Shown: positions 1 through 7,048, counted from the stretch's first letter. The stretch: 16,518 nucleotides of DNA from an uncultured Treponema sp. (GCA_945833725.1 CAMAFU010000017.1:1-16518), one strand, 5' to 3'. Made by a program: numbers and translations. Notes: a model not told the origin generated them from the sequence alone.

Positions 1-1
1 C

Positions 2-859
2 ATGGAAAATCTTGATAAGGCTCAGTTTCTCTGTGCAAATAATCCTGAAGAGTTTTTTGCAATGATGGAAAAGGGAAATAGTTTTGGACAGCAGTTTTCA
101 GAAAAAAAAGAAAATGATTTTTCTGAAATGTCTTTAAAAACCGGCGGAAATGAAAAAGGTCAGAAAAGTAAGGTTCGCCTTAGTGTTACTGATTTACGGA
201 CGGAAAATGCTGTCCGCAAAACTGACGGAATCCCTGAAAAAACTGAAAATCCTGGAAAAATAAATACAAAAAAAATCGCAGAAATTTCTTCTGAAAGGCA
301 GGGCAAAGATTCATTTCAATTTAATATTGAACTTGGAAATGAAATAAACAGAAACATTAATTCTTCTTCTCAAACCGTTTCTGATTCAAATTCTGTTTTT
401 CAAAAAATGGTTTCTCAGGCCGTTGTAGAAAATGCACCGGAATTTGTAAAAGCCGGAAATATTGTTCTTAAAGACGGAAATCAGGGGAATATTAATTTGA
501 TTCTTCATCCTGAAAAACTTGGTAATGTAAAAATTGCCCTCTCCCTTTCTGAAAAAGTGATTACAGCTTCCATAACTGTTCATTCTGCAGAAGCTTTTGA
601 AGCAATGAGGGAAGGAATTGATGCATTAAAAAGCGCTTTTGCCGACAGCGGATTTGAAACAGGGGAATTCAACCTTCAGTTTTCCAATGGCGAAACTTTT
701 GCACAGAGCAATGGCGGACATAATGCAGATAACAGCGGGGCGTTTTTTCATGCCGAAAGGGAATATTCTGATTATGTTGCTTCCTCTTCATCTGTTTTAG
801 TTTCAGACAGCGATGAAGACGGTAATTTTTCCCATTCTCAGGTGAATATTGTTGCCTGA
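2..859 (+). CDS. fliK: Flagellar hook-length control protein FliK (5' end uncertain)
   Basis: FliK is the secreted ruler that sets hook length and triggers the export switch from hook to filament subunits. In this 285-residue reading, residues 1-150 are polar and low in complexity, rich in Ser, Asn, Lys and Glu, as in FliK N-terminal regions. Residues about 158-228 match the conserved C-terminal Flg_hook domain, including the core LILHPEKLGNVKIAL and a following helix ending in FADSGFE. The tail is Ser/Asp-rich. The ATG lies at base 2, so no ribosome binding site can be checked. The protein is short for the family, so the true start may lie upstream of the window. It is followed by flgD and flgE, the order of tap1(fliK)-flgD-flgE in treponemal fla operons. 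The family call rests on the C-terminal domain plus this context. Confidence 0.85.
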   Translation: MENLDKAQFLCANNPEEFFAMMEKGNSFGQQFSEKKENDFSEMSLKTGGNEKGQKSKVRLSVTDLRTENAVRKTDGIPEKTENPGKINTKKIAEISSERQGKDSFQFNIELGNEINRNINSSSQTVSDSNSVFQKMVSQAVVENAPEFVKAGNIVLKDGNQGNINLILHPEKLGNVKIALSLSEKVITASITVHSAEAFEAMREGIDALKSAFADSGFETGEFNLQFSNGETFAQSNGGHNADNSGAFFHAEREYSDYVASSSSVLVSDSDEDGNFSHSQVNIVA

Positions 860-952
860 AAAAAGATAAAAAAAATTTAAACAAGGCAATAATAAAAGCC
901 GAAAAATAATAAGCGGACGGTTTGTCCGAAAAACAGGAATTAACCTGGGGAG
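860..952 (+). other. fliK-flgD spacer with a small hairpin
   Basis: This A-rich spacer of 93 bases contains one perfect hairpin, CGGAC-GGTTT-GTCCG, at 914-928. A run of A rather than T follows it, so it is not a normal terminator. It may be an RNA processing or stability site inside the operon. The sequence shows only the fold; the role is inference. Confidence 0.4.
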
Positions 953-961
953 ATGAACTTA

Positions 962-1402
962 ATGGATTTTACAGCCACAATGAGTGCAACGGAAAAACTG
1001 CAGGCTCAAAATGCGGTAGATTCTTTCAACAAAACTCTAACCGTAAACGGCCGCAGAAGCAGCAACGAACTGGGAAAAGATGATTTTCTTAAAATCCTTA
1101 TTGCCCAGCTGTCAAATCAGGATCCTACAAGTCCGCTGGAAAATACGGAATTCATTGCTCAGATGGCACAGTTTAGTTCTCTGGAACAGATGACAAATAT
1201 GAGCCAGAGTTTTGAAAAAATGGCCGGCTTTATAAGTTCCAGCGAAGCTCAGGGAATGCTTGGAAAAACCGTTGAAGTTGATCTGGGAGATTCTTCTGTT
1301 ACAGGACAGGTTCAGGCTGTAACCAGAGGAAATGAACCTCAGCTTCTTGTAAACGGAATGTATTACAGCATGGAACATATAAAGTCCGTTTACGGAATGT
1401 AA
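962..1402 (+). CDS. flgD: Flagellar hook assembly (cap) protein FlgD
   Basis: FlgD forms the temporary cap on which hook subunits polymerise outside the membrane. The conserved N-terminal FlgD domain is clear: ELGKDDFLKILIAQL, then QDPTSPLEN and FIAQMAQFSSLEQM, at about residues 36-76. The C-terminal part (GMLGKTVEVDLG to VYGM) resembles the FlgD Tudor-like half; I see no room for the FlgD Ig/FN3 insert. At 146 residues it is much shorter than the enterobacterial protein of about 230. Two in-frame ATGs occur, at 953 and 962. GGGGAG at 947-952 touches the first but sits nine bases before the second, so I choose 962 (MDFTATMSA). It lies between fliK and flgE, 30 bases before flgE, in the same operon. 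Confidence 0.92.
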   Translation: MDFTATMSATEKLQAQNAVDSFNKTLTVNGRRSSNELGKDDFLKILIAQLSNQDPTSPLENTEFIAQMAQFSSLEQMTNMSQSFEKMAGFISSSEAQGMLGKTVEVDLGDSSVTGQVQAVTRGNEPQLLVNGMYYSMEHIKSVYGM

Positions 1403-1432
1403 AAAAAAACACCATAAAACGAGGGTAGAAAT

Positions 1433-2824
1433 ATGATGAGATCACTTTATTCTGGAGTTTCTGGACTTCAGAATCATCAGGTAAGAATGGATGTAATTGG
1501 AAATAACATTTCCAATGTTAATACCACAGGTTTTAAAAGAGGCCGGGTTAATTTTCAGGATATGATAAGCCAGCAGACTGCCGGAGCTGCAAAACCTACA
1601 GAAGAAAAAGGCGGCGTAAATCCTAAGGAAGTTGGTCTTGGTATGACGGTAGCTTCTATTGATACTGTATTTACGCAGGGAAACCTTCAGTCTACGGGAA
1701 TTGCTACAGATGTGGCTATTCAGGGTAATGGTTTTTTCCTGGAAAAAAACGGTGAAAAATCCTACTACACCCGTGCCGGTGCTTTCTCTCTGGACAGCAA
1801 CGGAACCCTCGTAAATCCAGCCAACGGTTTTCGTGTACAGGGCTACATGGCACGGGAAATCAACGGTGAGACAGTCCTTCAGACCTCAGCCACCCCGGAA
1901 GACCTCATAATCCCGGTAGGCTCAAAAGACCCGGCAAAAGCCACCGCTACCGTAAAATACGCCTGCAACCTCAACAAAAACACCCCTGAAATTCAGGAAG
2001 GGGCAAATGCCGCAGACATAGCCAAAGGCACCTGGTCAATGGAAGAAAAAGTGTACGACAGTTTCGGAAACACACACCTCCTTACGATAAACCTTACAAA
2101 AGTTCCGGGAGTGCCGAACCAGTGGCGTGCAGAAGTAAATGTTGATGCAGACAACGCGGACTACACCCAGACCCGCATTGGACTGGGAACTACCGACGGA
2201 GTGGGCAACACCTTCCTGGTAAACTTTGACAACACAGGAACCCTTCAGTCAGTAACAGACGAAGCCGGAAACCTGACCAACCCCACAGGAGAAGTAATCT
2301 TACAGGCCAGCTACACAGTGCCAGATGCAAATCCCAACGAAGACGGAACTCCATACCGCCAGACCATGAACATCAACCTGGGCACCATCGGAAGCCAAAA
2401 AGACACCATCACCCAGAGTGCTTCCAAGTCTTCTACAAAGGCTTTCTATCAGGATGGCTACACAATGGGGTATCTTGACAACTTTAAGATTGACTCTTCG
2501 GGAATTATTACAGGAGTTTATTCCAACGGTACAAACAGAACTATTGGACAGCTTGCCCTTGCTACATTTGCAAACCAGAATGGTCTTGAAAAAGCCGGGG
2601 ATAATACTTATGTAGAAAGCAATAACTCAGGACTGGCAAATATTGGTGCTTCCGGTATTGCCGGTAAGGGAAGCCTGCTTGCCGGTGCTTTGGAAATGTC
2701 CAATGTTGATTTGTCTGAACAGTTTACAGATATGATTGTAACCCAGCGTGGATTCCAGTCTAATGCGAAGACTATTCAAACTGCGGATACTTTGCTTGAA
2801 ACGGTTCTCAGTCTTAAGAGATAG
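1433..2824 (+). CDS. flgE: Flagellar hook protein FlgE
   Basis: FlgE is the subunit of the curved hook joining the periplasmic flagellar motor to the filament. The 463-residue protein has the N-terminal rod/hook motif (SLYSGVSGLQNHQ, then NNISNVNTTGFKRG), a central hook region, and the C-terminal motif ALEMSNVDLSEQFTDMIVTQ ending LLETVLSLKR. Lys165 (codon 1925-1927) and Cys178 (codon 1964-1966) fall at the numbers of the T. denticola residues that join as lysinoalanine between hook subunits. The start is supported by GAGGG at 1421-1425; ATG 1436 directly after it is an alternative. Codon use changes sharply inside the gene: from about 1785 to 2430, Asn and Asp codons end mostly in C, while both flanks favour T. 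An intrinsic terminator follows directly. Confidence 0.97.
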   Translation: MMRSLYSGVSGLQNHQVRMDVIGNNISNVNTTGFKRGRVNFQDMISQQTAGAAKPTEEKGGVNPKEVGLGMTVASIDTVFTQGNLQSTGIATDVAIQGNGFFLEKNGEKSYYTRAGAFSLDSNGTLVNPANGFRVQGYMAREINGETVLQTSATPEDLIIPVGSKDPAKATATVKYACNLNKNTPEIQEGANAADIAKGTWSMEEKVYDSFGNTHLLTINLTKVPGVPNQWRAEVNVDADNADYTQTRIGLGTTDGVGNTFLVNFDNTGTLQSVTDEAGNLTNPTGEVILQASYTVPDANPNEDGTPYRQTMNINLGTIGSQKDTITQSASKSSTKAFYQDGYTMGYLDNFKIDSSGIITGVYSNGTNRTIGQLALATFANQNGLEKAGDNTYVESNNSGLANIGASGIAGKGSLLAGALEMSNVDLSEQFTDMIVTQRGFQSNAKTIQTADTLLETVLSLKR

Positions 2825-2833
2825 TAAAATGGT

Positions 2834-2869
2834 AAGGCGGTTTACATAAAGGTAGCCGCCTTTTTTTTT
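2834..2869 (+). terminator. Intrinsic terminator after flgE
   Basis: The stem AAGGCGG (2834-2840) pairs with CCGCCTT (2856-2862), and a run of nine T follows (2861-2869). It begins ten bases after the flgE stop and ends three bases before the ATG of the next gene. It appears to end the fliK-flgD-flgE transcript. Confidence 0.88.
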
Positions 2870-2872
2870 CAA

Positions 2873-3796
2873 ATGATTTGCGTTTCTGATTTTTACCGTT
2901 CTATTTTCGGTGTTAAAGTTTATAAAATTTCCCTTAATGCAGGCTGCACCTGTCCTAACAGAGACGGAACAAAAGGGTGGGGCGGCTGTATTTTTTGCAG
3001 TACAAAGGGAAGCGGAGATTTTATTTTTGAAGATGATTCCCTTGAAAAACAGTTTGAGTGGGGAGTTTCTCTTGTTAAAAATAAAGTTAAAAACACTGAA
3101 TGTCTTTATATTCCGTATTTTCAAAGTTTTACTTCTACTTATGGTGATGAAAAAAATCTCCTTGAAAAATTTTCCCTTGCCTTGAACTTTCCAAAGACAG
3201 CAGGTCTTGCACTTGCTACAAGGCCAGATTGCCTTTCTGAAAAAATGATGGAAGGTCTTGGAAAAATCTCTGAAAATAAATTTCTTCAGATTGAACTTGG
3301 ACTTCAAACTTCCAGCGATGAAACAGGAAAAGTTATAAACAGATGTTATTCCTGTAATGATTACGAAAATGCCGTCCATAATTTAAAGGAAAAAATCCCT
3401 CATGTTCATATTGTTACCCACCTTATTTTTGGGCTTCCGGGAGAAAGTGAACAGGATATGATGAATTCTGTAAAATTTGTGCAGAATATAAACAGAAAAT
3501 ACTGTGGCGAAAAGGATTTTTTCGGGGTGAAATTTACAAATCTTTATGTACTGAAAAATACTGTTCTGGAAAATATGTATCTTAACGGAAAATTCCGATG
3601 CCTTGAAAAAGATGAATATTTTTCTCTTTTGGACAAAGCCCTTGATTTGCTTGATGAAAGAACTGTTGTTCACAGGTTTAACGGCGATCCGCCAAAAAAG
3701 GAAGTTGTTTCGCCGCTGTGGGCAATGAACAAAAAGAAAATTATTAGTGATGTTTCCAAACTTGTTTTGAAGAGAAAATCCTGCGCCGGACATTAG
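2873..3796 (+). CDS. TIGR01212-family (YhcC-like) radical SAM protein
   Basis: This is a 307-residue radical SAM protein, the usual length for the YhcC/TIGR01212 family. The family's substrate is not established. The N-terminus has the family signature: VYKISLNAG, then TCPNRDGT and GGCIFC. The likely 4Fe-4S ligands are Cys27, Cys39 and Cys42, in the long-spaced CX11CX2C arrangement of this family. Later family-like segments include ATRPDCLS, QIELGLQTSS and THLIFGLPGE. The C-terminus carries a VHRFNGDPP motif. The start is odd: the ATG lies three bases after the T run of the flgE terminator, with no Shine-Dalgarno sequence and no in-frame alternative start between the upstream stop and this ATG. 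Expression may depend on read-through from flgE. The family call is firm; the biological role is unknown. Confidence 0.9.
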   Translation: MICVSDFYRSIFGVKVYKISLNAGCTCPNRDGTKGWGGCIFCSTKGSGDFIFEDDSLEKQFEWGVSLVKNKVKNTECLYIPYFQSFTSTYGDEKNLLEKFSLALNFPKTAGLALATRPDCLSEKMMEGLGKISENKFLQIELGLQTSSDETGKVINRCYSCNDYENAVHNLKEKIPHVHIVTHLIFGLPGESEQDMMNSVKFVQNINRKYCGEKDFFGVKFTNLYVLKNTVLENMYLNGKFRCLEKDEYFSLLDKALDLLDERTVVHRFNGDPPKKEVVSPLWAMNKKKIISDVSKLVLKRKSCAGH

Positions 3797-3834
3797 CCGT
3801 TGCCTTTGGCAAGTGCGAAGCACCTGGCGGCGGT
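3795..3834 (+). repeat. Paired GC-rich mini-hairpins after the radical SAM gene
   Basis: Two hairpins abut: TTGCC-TTT-GGCAA at 3800-3812 and GTGC-GAA-GCAC at 3813-3823. GCCG (3796-3799) can pair with CGGC (3828-3831) to close them as a three-way structure. The stretch is GC-rich against AT-rich surroundings and begins in the stop codon. There is no T run. It may be a palindromic intergenic repeat or a 3'-end stability structure; copy number cannot be judged from one window. Confidence 0.45.
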
Positions 3835-3920
3835 TGGCCGGTTGTGTTTTAATTTTCCGCCCATAAAAATAAAAATGACATTATTTTACAAATTTATTGT
3901 AAGACTATTTTAAGCGATTT

Positions 3921-3929
3921 TGATATAGT
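3921..3929 (+). promoter_or_regulatory. Possible extended -10 promoter for hppA
   Basis: TGATATAGT provides TGn followed by TATAGT, which differs at one base from the consensus -10 hexamer. No good -35 box lies 16-18 bases upstream; TTGTAA at 3897-3902 is 21 bases away. If used, the hppA leader would be about 180 bases long and would contain the terminator-like hairpin at 4013-4036. This is a weak call. Confidence 0.35.
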
Positions 3930-4012
3930 ATGATTACGATTTTTTTCCATTTGAATAATGGGACTAAATTTTGGTGAAAGATAAATTTCCTGTAAAGTAT
4001 TTTTATCTTCGG

Positions 4013-4080
4013 AAGTTTGCGTTGCGAACTTTTTTATTACCCCGTTGTTTTTACGAAACAACCTGACAACTTAAAAAGTT
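4013..4080 (+). promoter_or_regulatory. Terminator-like stem-loop and two further hairpins before hppA
   Basis: AAGTTTGC (4013-4020) pairs with GCGAACTT (4024-4031) around the loop GTT, with one G-T pair, and six T follow (4030-4035). This is a good intrinsic terminator shape. Upstream, AAGATAAA (3978-3985) pairs with TTTATCTT (4002-4009). Downstream are GTTGTTT/AAACAAC (4044-4062) and AACTT/AAGTT (4068-4080). Either it ends the radical SAM transcript, or it is an attenuator in the hppA leader. The sequence does not decide between them, and I recognise no known riboswitch. Confidence 0.5.
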
Positions 4081-4116
4081 ACGGAATTGTTTTTGTGGCT
4101 TTTTATGGGAGTTTTT

Positions 4117-6276
4117 ATGACACTTACTGTCTTGTTGCTGCTTGCATCCCTTCTTGCGTTGGCGTATGCAGCATTTAACTTTTTCAAGGTAAAAAAACTT
4201 GAAGAAGGTAATGAGTTGATGCAGAAAATTGCATCTTATATTCGCGGCGGTGCCAATACTTTTATTAGTATTGAATACAAAATTCTGCTTGTTGTGGTTC
4301 TTGCCGTTGCCGTAATTGTATGGCTCGCTTTGGACTGGTATGTAGCAGTTGCCCTTCTTATTGGTTCTGTTATGTCTGCTTCTGCCGGTATGGTGGGAAT
4401 GAAAATTGCAACTTATGCAAATGTTCGTGTAACAAACGAAGCAAATAAAACAAAAAATCTTGGTCAGACTCTTAAAGTTGCTTTCCGTGGTGGTTCTGTA
4501 ATGGGACTTTGTGTTGCAGGTTTTGCTCTTCTTGGTCTTGTAGCAGTTTATCTTCTTTTCGGCCGGCTTACCGGTTGGATTGACAGCATGGAAGTTTCAA
4601 GCTGCTGGCTTACTAAAATAAAAATTCTCCGCTTCCCTAATGTTCTTTCTGGTTATGCTTTAGGTTGTTCTATGGTTGCCATGTTTAACCGTGTTGGCGG
4701 CGGTATTTATACAAAAGCTGCTGATATGGGTGCTGACCTTGTTGGAAAAACAGAAGCTCATATTCCTGAGGATGATCCCCGCAATCCTGCTACTATTGCT
4801 GATAATGTTGGTGATAATGTTGGCGATGTTGCCGGTCTTGGTTCTGACCTTTTGGAATCTTATGTTGCATCCATTGTTGCTGCTATTGCTCTCGGTTACA
4901 ATTTAATAAAACATGCAGGTGTTTCTGGAGAATCTTTAAGTGCCCTTTATACTTTCCCACTGGCTTTTGCTGCTGTAGGTCTTATTTCCTGTGTTATAGG
5001 CGTTTTCTCTCTTTTAGTAAGAAACCTTTCCAAATCAAAAAATGTGCATAAACAGCTTAACGGTGCTACATGGGTTGGTGCTGCTATTACACTTGCTGCA
5101 GGTTTTGTTCTTTCATATTTCCTTTTCAAAGATGTAAATATGTCTAACCTGGGCTTTAAGTTTGGTTTTGCATCTCCATGGATTGGTGCTGCTGTAGGTA
5201 TTATTGCAGGTATTCTTATTGGAATTTTTGCTGAATATTATACTTCTTCAGACTATAAACCTACAAAAATTCTTGCAGAAGCTTCAAAAGAAGGTCCGGC
5301 TCTTACAATTACATCCGGCCTTGCTTTGGGTATGCGTTCCTGCATGGCTCCTTGTATTGTTCTTGGTCTTGGAATTATTATTGCTTACTACACTGCAGGT
5401 CTTTACGGTGTTGCAATGTCTGCAATGGGAATGCTTTCCTTTGTAGCCCTTACAGTTTCCGTTGACACTTACGGTCCTATTTCTGATAATGCCGGCGGTA
5501 TTGCAGAAATGTCTCAGCTTCCGGAAGGTGTTCGTGAAATTACAGATACACTTGATGCTGTAGGTAATACAACTGCTGCTATTGGTAAAGGTTTTGCTAT
5601 CGGTTCAGGCGGTCTTGCTGCTCTTGCCCTTATGCTTTCTTATATGTACTCTTTGCCTGGCGAAACTGTAGTGAACGGGCTTCCAACATTGAACATTATG
5701 GAACCAATGACTTTGGCCGGTTGTATTGTTGGTGGAGCTCTTCCATTCCTGTTCTCTGGTATGCTTATTGATGCCGTTGCTATTGCTGCCCGCAAAATGG
5801 TTGAAGAAGTTCGCCGCCAGTTCAAGGAAAAACCTGCAATTCTTGAAGGAAAAGAAGATCCTGACCACAATCAGTGTATTAAAATTTCTACAGAAGGTTC
5901 TATTGGTCAGATGAAAGTTCCTGCCCTTATGGCTGTAATTATTCCTGTTGTAGCCGGTCTTCTCTTTGGTGCTCATTTTGTAGGCGGAATTCTTATTGGT
6001 TCTACTGTATGTTCAATTATGATTGCTATCTTTACAGGTAATGCCGGTGGTGCATGGGATAACGGTAAAAAATACATTGAGCAGGGTGGAATTGAAGGTG
6101 CCGGAAAAGGCTCTCCTGTTCACGATGCTGCTGTTGTTGGTGATACTGTTGGTGATCCTCTTAAAGATACTGTTGGACCTTGTATGGATATTTTCATCAA
6201 GATTATGTCTACAGTTTCTCTTGTTGCTGTAAGCGTTTTCTCTCAGTATAACCTTTGGTCTTTCCTTGGATTCTAA
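4117..6276 (+). CDS. hppA: Membrane-bound ion-translocating pyrophosphatase, K+-dependent type
   Basis: This integral membrane enzyme hydrolyses pyrophosphate and pumps Na+ and/or H+ across the cytoplasmic membrane. The 719-residue protein is almost wholly hydrophobic helices, with the family's catalytic segments: DMGADLVGK (about 203-211), DDPRNPATIADNVGDNVGD (about 219-237), and a C-terminal DTVGDPLKDTVGP. The K+-dependence site reads GNTTAAIGKG, with Ala487 and Gly490 where K+-independent enzymes carry Lys and Thr; this indicates K+ dependence. Glu247 lies in LLESYV, the position seen in Na+-pumping members, rather than one helical turn later as in plant H+ pumps; Na+ transport is therefore inferred. 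GGGAG at 4107-4111, five bases ahead, favours ATG 4117 over ATG 4105 or TTG 4087. It is monocistronic by position. Confidence 0.95.
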   Translation: MTLTVLLLLASLLALAYAAFNFFKVKKLEEGNELMQKIASYIRGGANTFISIEYKILLVVVLAVAVIVWLALDWYVAVALLIGSVMSASAGMVGMKIATYANVRVTNEANKTKNLGQTLKVAFRGGSVMGLCVAGFALLGLVAVYLLFGRLTGWIDSMEVSSCWLTKIKILRFPNVLSGYALGCSMVAMFNRVGGGIYTKAADMGADLVGKTEAHIPEDDPRNPATIADNVGDNVGDVAGLGSDLLESYVASIVAAIALGYNLIKHAGVSGESLSALYTFPLAFAAVGLISCVIGVFSLLVRNLSKSKNVHKQLNGATWVGAAITLAAGFVLSYFLFKDVNMSNLGFKFGFASPWIGAAVGIIAGILIGIFAEYYTSSDYKPTKILAEASKEGPALTITSGLALGMRSCMAPCIVLGLGIIIAYYTAGLYGVAMSAMGMLSFVALTVSVDTYGPISDNAGGIAEMSQLPEGVREITDTLDAVGNTTAAIGKGFAIGSGGLAALALMLSYMYSLPGETVVNGLPTLNIMEPMTLAGCIVGGALPFLFSGMLIDAVAIAARKMVEEVRRQFKEKPAILEGKEDPDHNQCIKISTEGSIGQMKVPALMAVIIPVVAGLLFGAHFVGGILIGSTVCSIMIAIFTGNAGGAWDNGKKYIEQGGIEGAGKGSPVHDAAVVGDTVGDPLKDTVGPCMDIFIKIMSTVSLVAVSVFSQYNLWSFLGF

Positions 6277-6438
6277 AATCCGCTGATAGCCTTTTCTGCT
6301 GCTTGAAGCGACAGGGGGTTGTTATATTCATTCTTCCTGCACAAAGCATATTTTGAAGATGTGCCGGTGCAGGGGAATAAATCTTTATTTAAGACATGTT
6401 GATTTGGAAATTTAATTTGGAAAATTACATTTCGAAAA
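6277..6438. other. Convergent spacer between hppA and the exonuclease gene
   Basis: The spacer holds a strong hairpin, CCTGCAC (6336-6342) with GTGCAGG (6367-6373), and a smaller imperfect one at 6296-6314. Neither has a clear T run on either strand, so their role as terminators for the converging genes is only possible. Towards the right, three imperfect units of the form TTTGGAAAATTA follow one another at 6403-6443, the last overlapping the exonuclease stop. Confidence 0.4.
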
Positions 6439-7044
6439 TTATATTTTCATTTCAGCATGTCTTTTTTTATTTTTTTTAGGCAGCGGCAGCGTTAAAAGAT
6501 GAAGGAATAATTTTGCACAGCAAAGGGCATCGTCGTAGGCCCGGTGAAAATCTTCTGTCTGAAGGTTAAATTGTGCGGACAGATGGGAAAGTTTCCAGCA
6601 TTGATTTTCTGGTAAAAGAATTCTTGAAAGCCGGAGTGTGTCTATTCCCTTATTTTTTATGGGGCCAATATTCAGCCTTTCACATTCTGCATTTACAAGT
6701 CTTAAATCGAATTGTGCATTGTGTGCCACAAGAACTGTTCCGGAAATAAACTCTATGAATTTTGGAATTATTACGGCAGGGGTAGGGGCTGATGATAGAA
6801 TTTTATCGTTTAACCCTGTAAGTTCTTTTATAAATGGGGAAAGTTGCTTTGGAGATGAAACAAGGGATTGGAAAGTATCTTGAATTCCGTGTTTTGAAAA
6901 TTTTACGGCACCAAGTTCTATAAGGTTTTCGTTTTTTACATCTATGCCAGTGGATTCTGTATCGAATGCACAGAAAGAAATCCCAGACTCAAACATTTTT
7001 ATGATTTCTGGAAAAGATGTTATGAGTCTGAGATTTTCTTTCAT
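6439..7044 (-). CDS. DnaQ/PolC-epsilon-type DEDDh 3'-5' exonuclease
   Basis: This is a 201-residue single-domain exonuclease of the DnaQ superfamily, using two metal ions to remove nucleotides from 3' ends. All acidic motifs are present: Exo I FDTEST (Asp28, Glu30), Exo II AHNAQFD (Asp113), and Exo III HRAYDDA (His167, Asp172), which makes it the DEDDh subtype. Segments such as LIELGAVKF and FIKELTGLND are typical of PolC/epsilon-like proofreading domains. It is free-standing, with no polymerase region, and ends in a basic tail (LPKKNKKRH). It could be a polymerase III epsilon subunit or a repair/RNA exonuclease; the sequence does not decide. Its ATG follows the stop of the upstream mutase gene by four bases, so the two are probably translationally coupled. 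Confidence 0.9.
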   Translation of the reverse strand: MKENLRLITSFPEIIKMFESGISFCAFDTESTGIDVKNENLIELGAVKFSKHGIQDTFQSLVSSPKQLSPFIKELTGLNDKILSSAPTPAVIIPKFIEFISGTVLVAHNAQFDLRLVNAECERLNIGPIKNKGIDTLRLSRILLPENQCWKLSHLSAQFNLQTEDFHRAYDDALCCAKLFLHLLTLPLPKKNKKRHAEMKI

Positions 7045-7048
7045 GGAA

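Noticed and set aside
953..961. FlgD start at ATG 953
   Set aside because: GGGGAG directly touches this ATG, which leaves no spacing. The in-frame ATG nine bases on is properly spaced.
1785..2430. Codon shift in flgE as a sign of an inserted mobile element
   Set aside because: The reading frame is continuous and encodes normal FlgE sequence with conserved cross-link residues, and no terminal repeats or transposase are present.
2627..3379. A 250-codon open frame antisense to the radical SAM gene
   Set aside because: It runs opposite a gene with clear family motifs, across the flgE terminator. Its product is Phe/Lys/Ile-rich without motifs, as expected for a complement of T-rich coding DNA.
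4087..4116. Longer start for the pyrophosphatase at TTG 4087 or ATG 4105
   Set aside because: Neither has a ribosome binding site at a proper distance. ATG 4117 has GGGAG five bases upstream and gives a normal hydrophobic N-terminus.
5605..5976. Antisense open frames inside hppA
   Set aside because: They mirror the biased codons of a long membrane protein gene, and none has a ribosome binding site or domain.
6403..6443. AT-rich tandem units as a CRISPR-like array
   Set aside because: There are no spacers, the units are imperfect and contiguous, and no cas gene is nearby.
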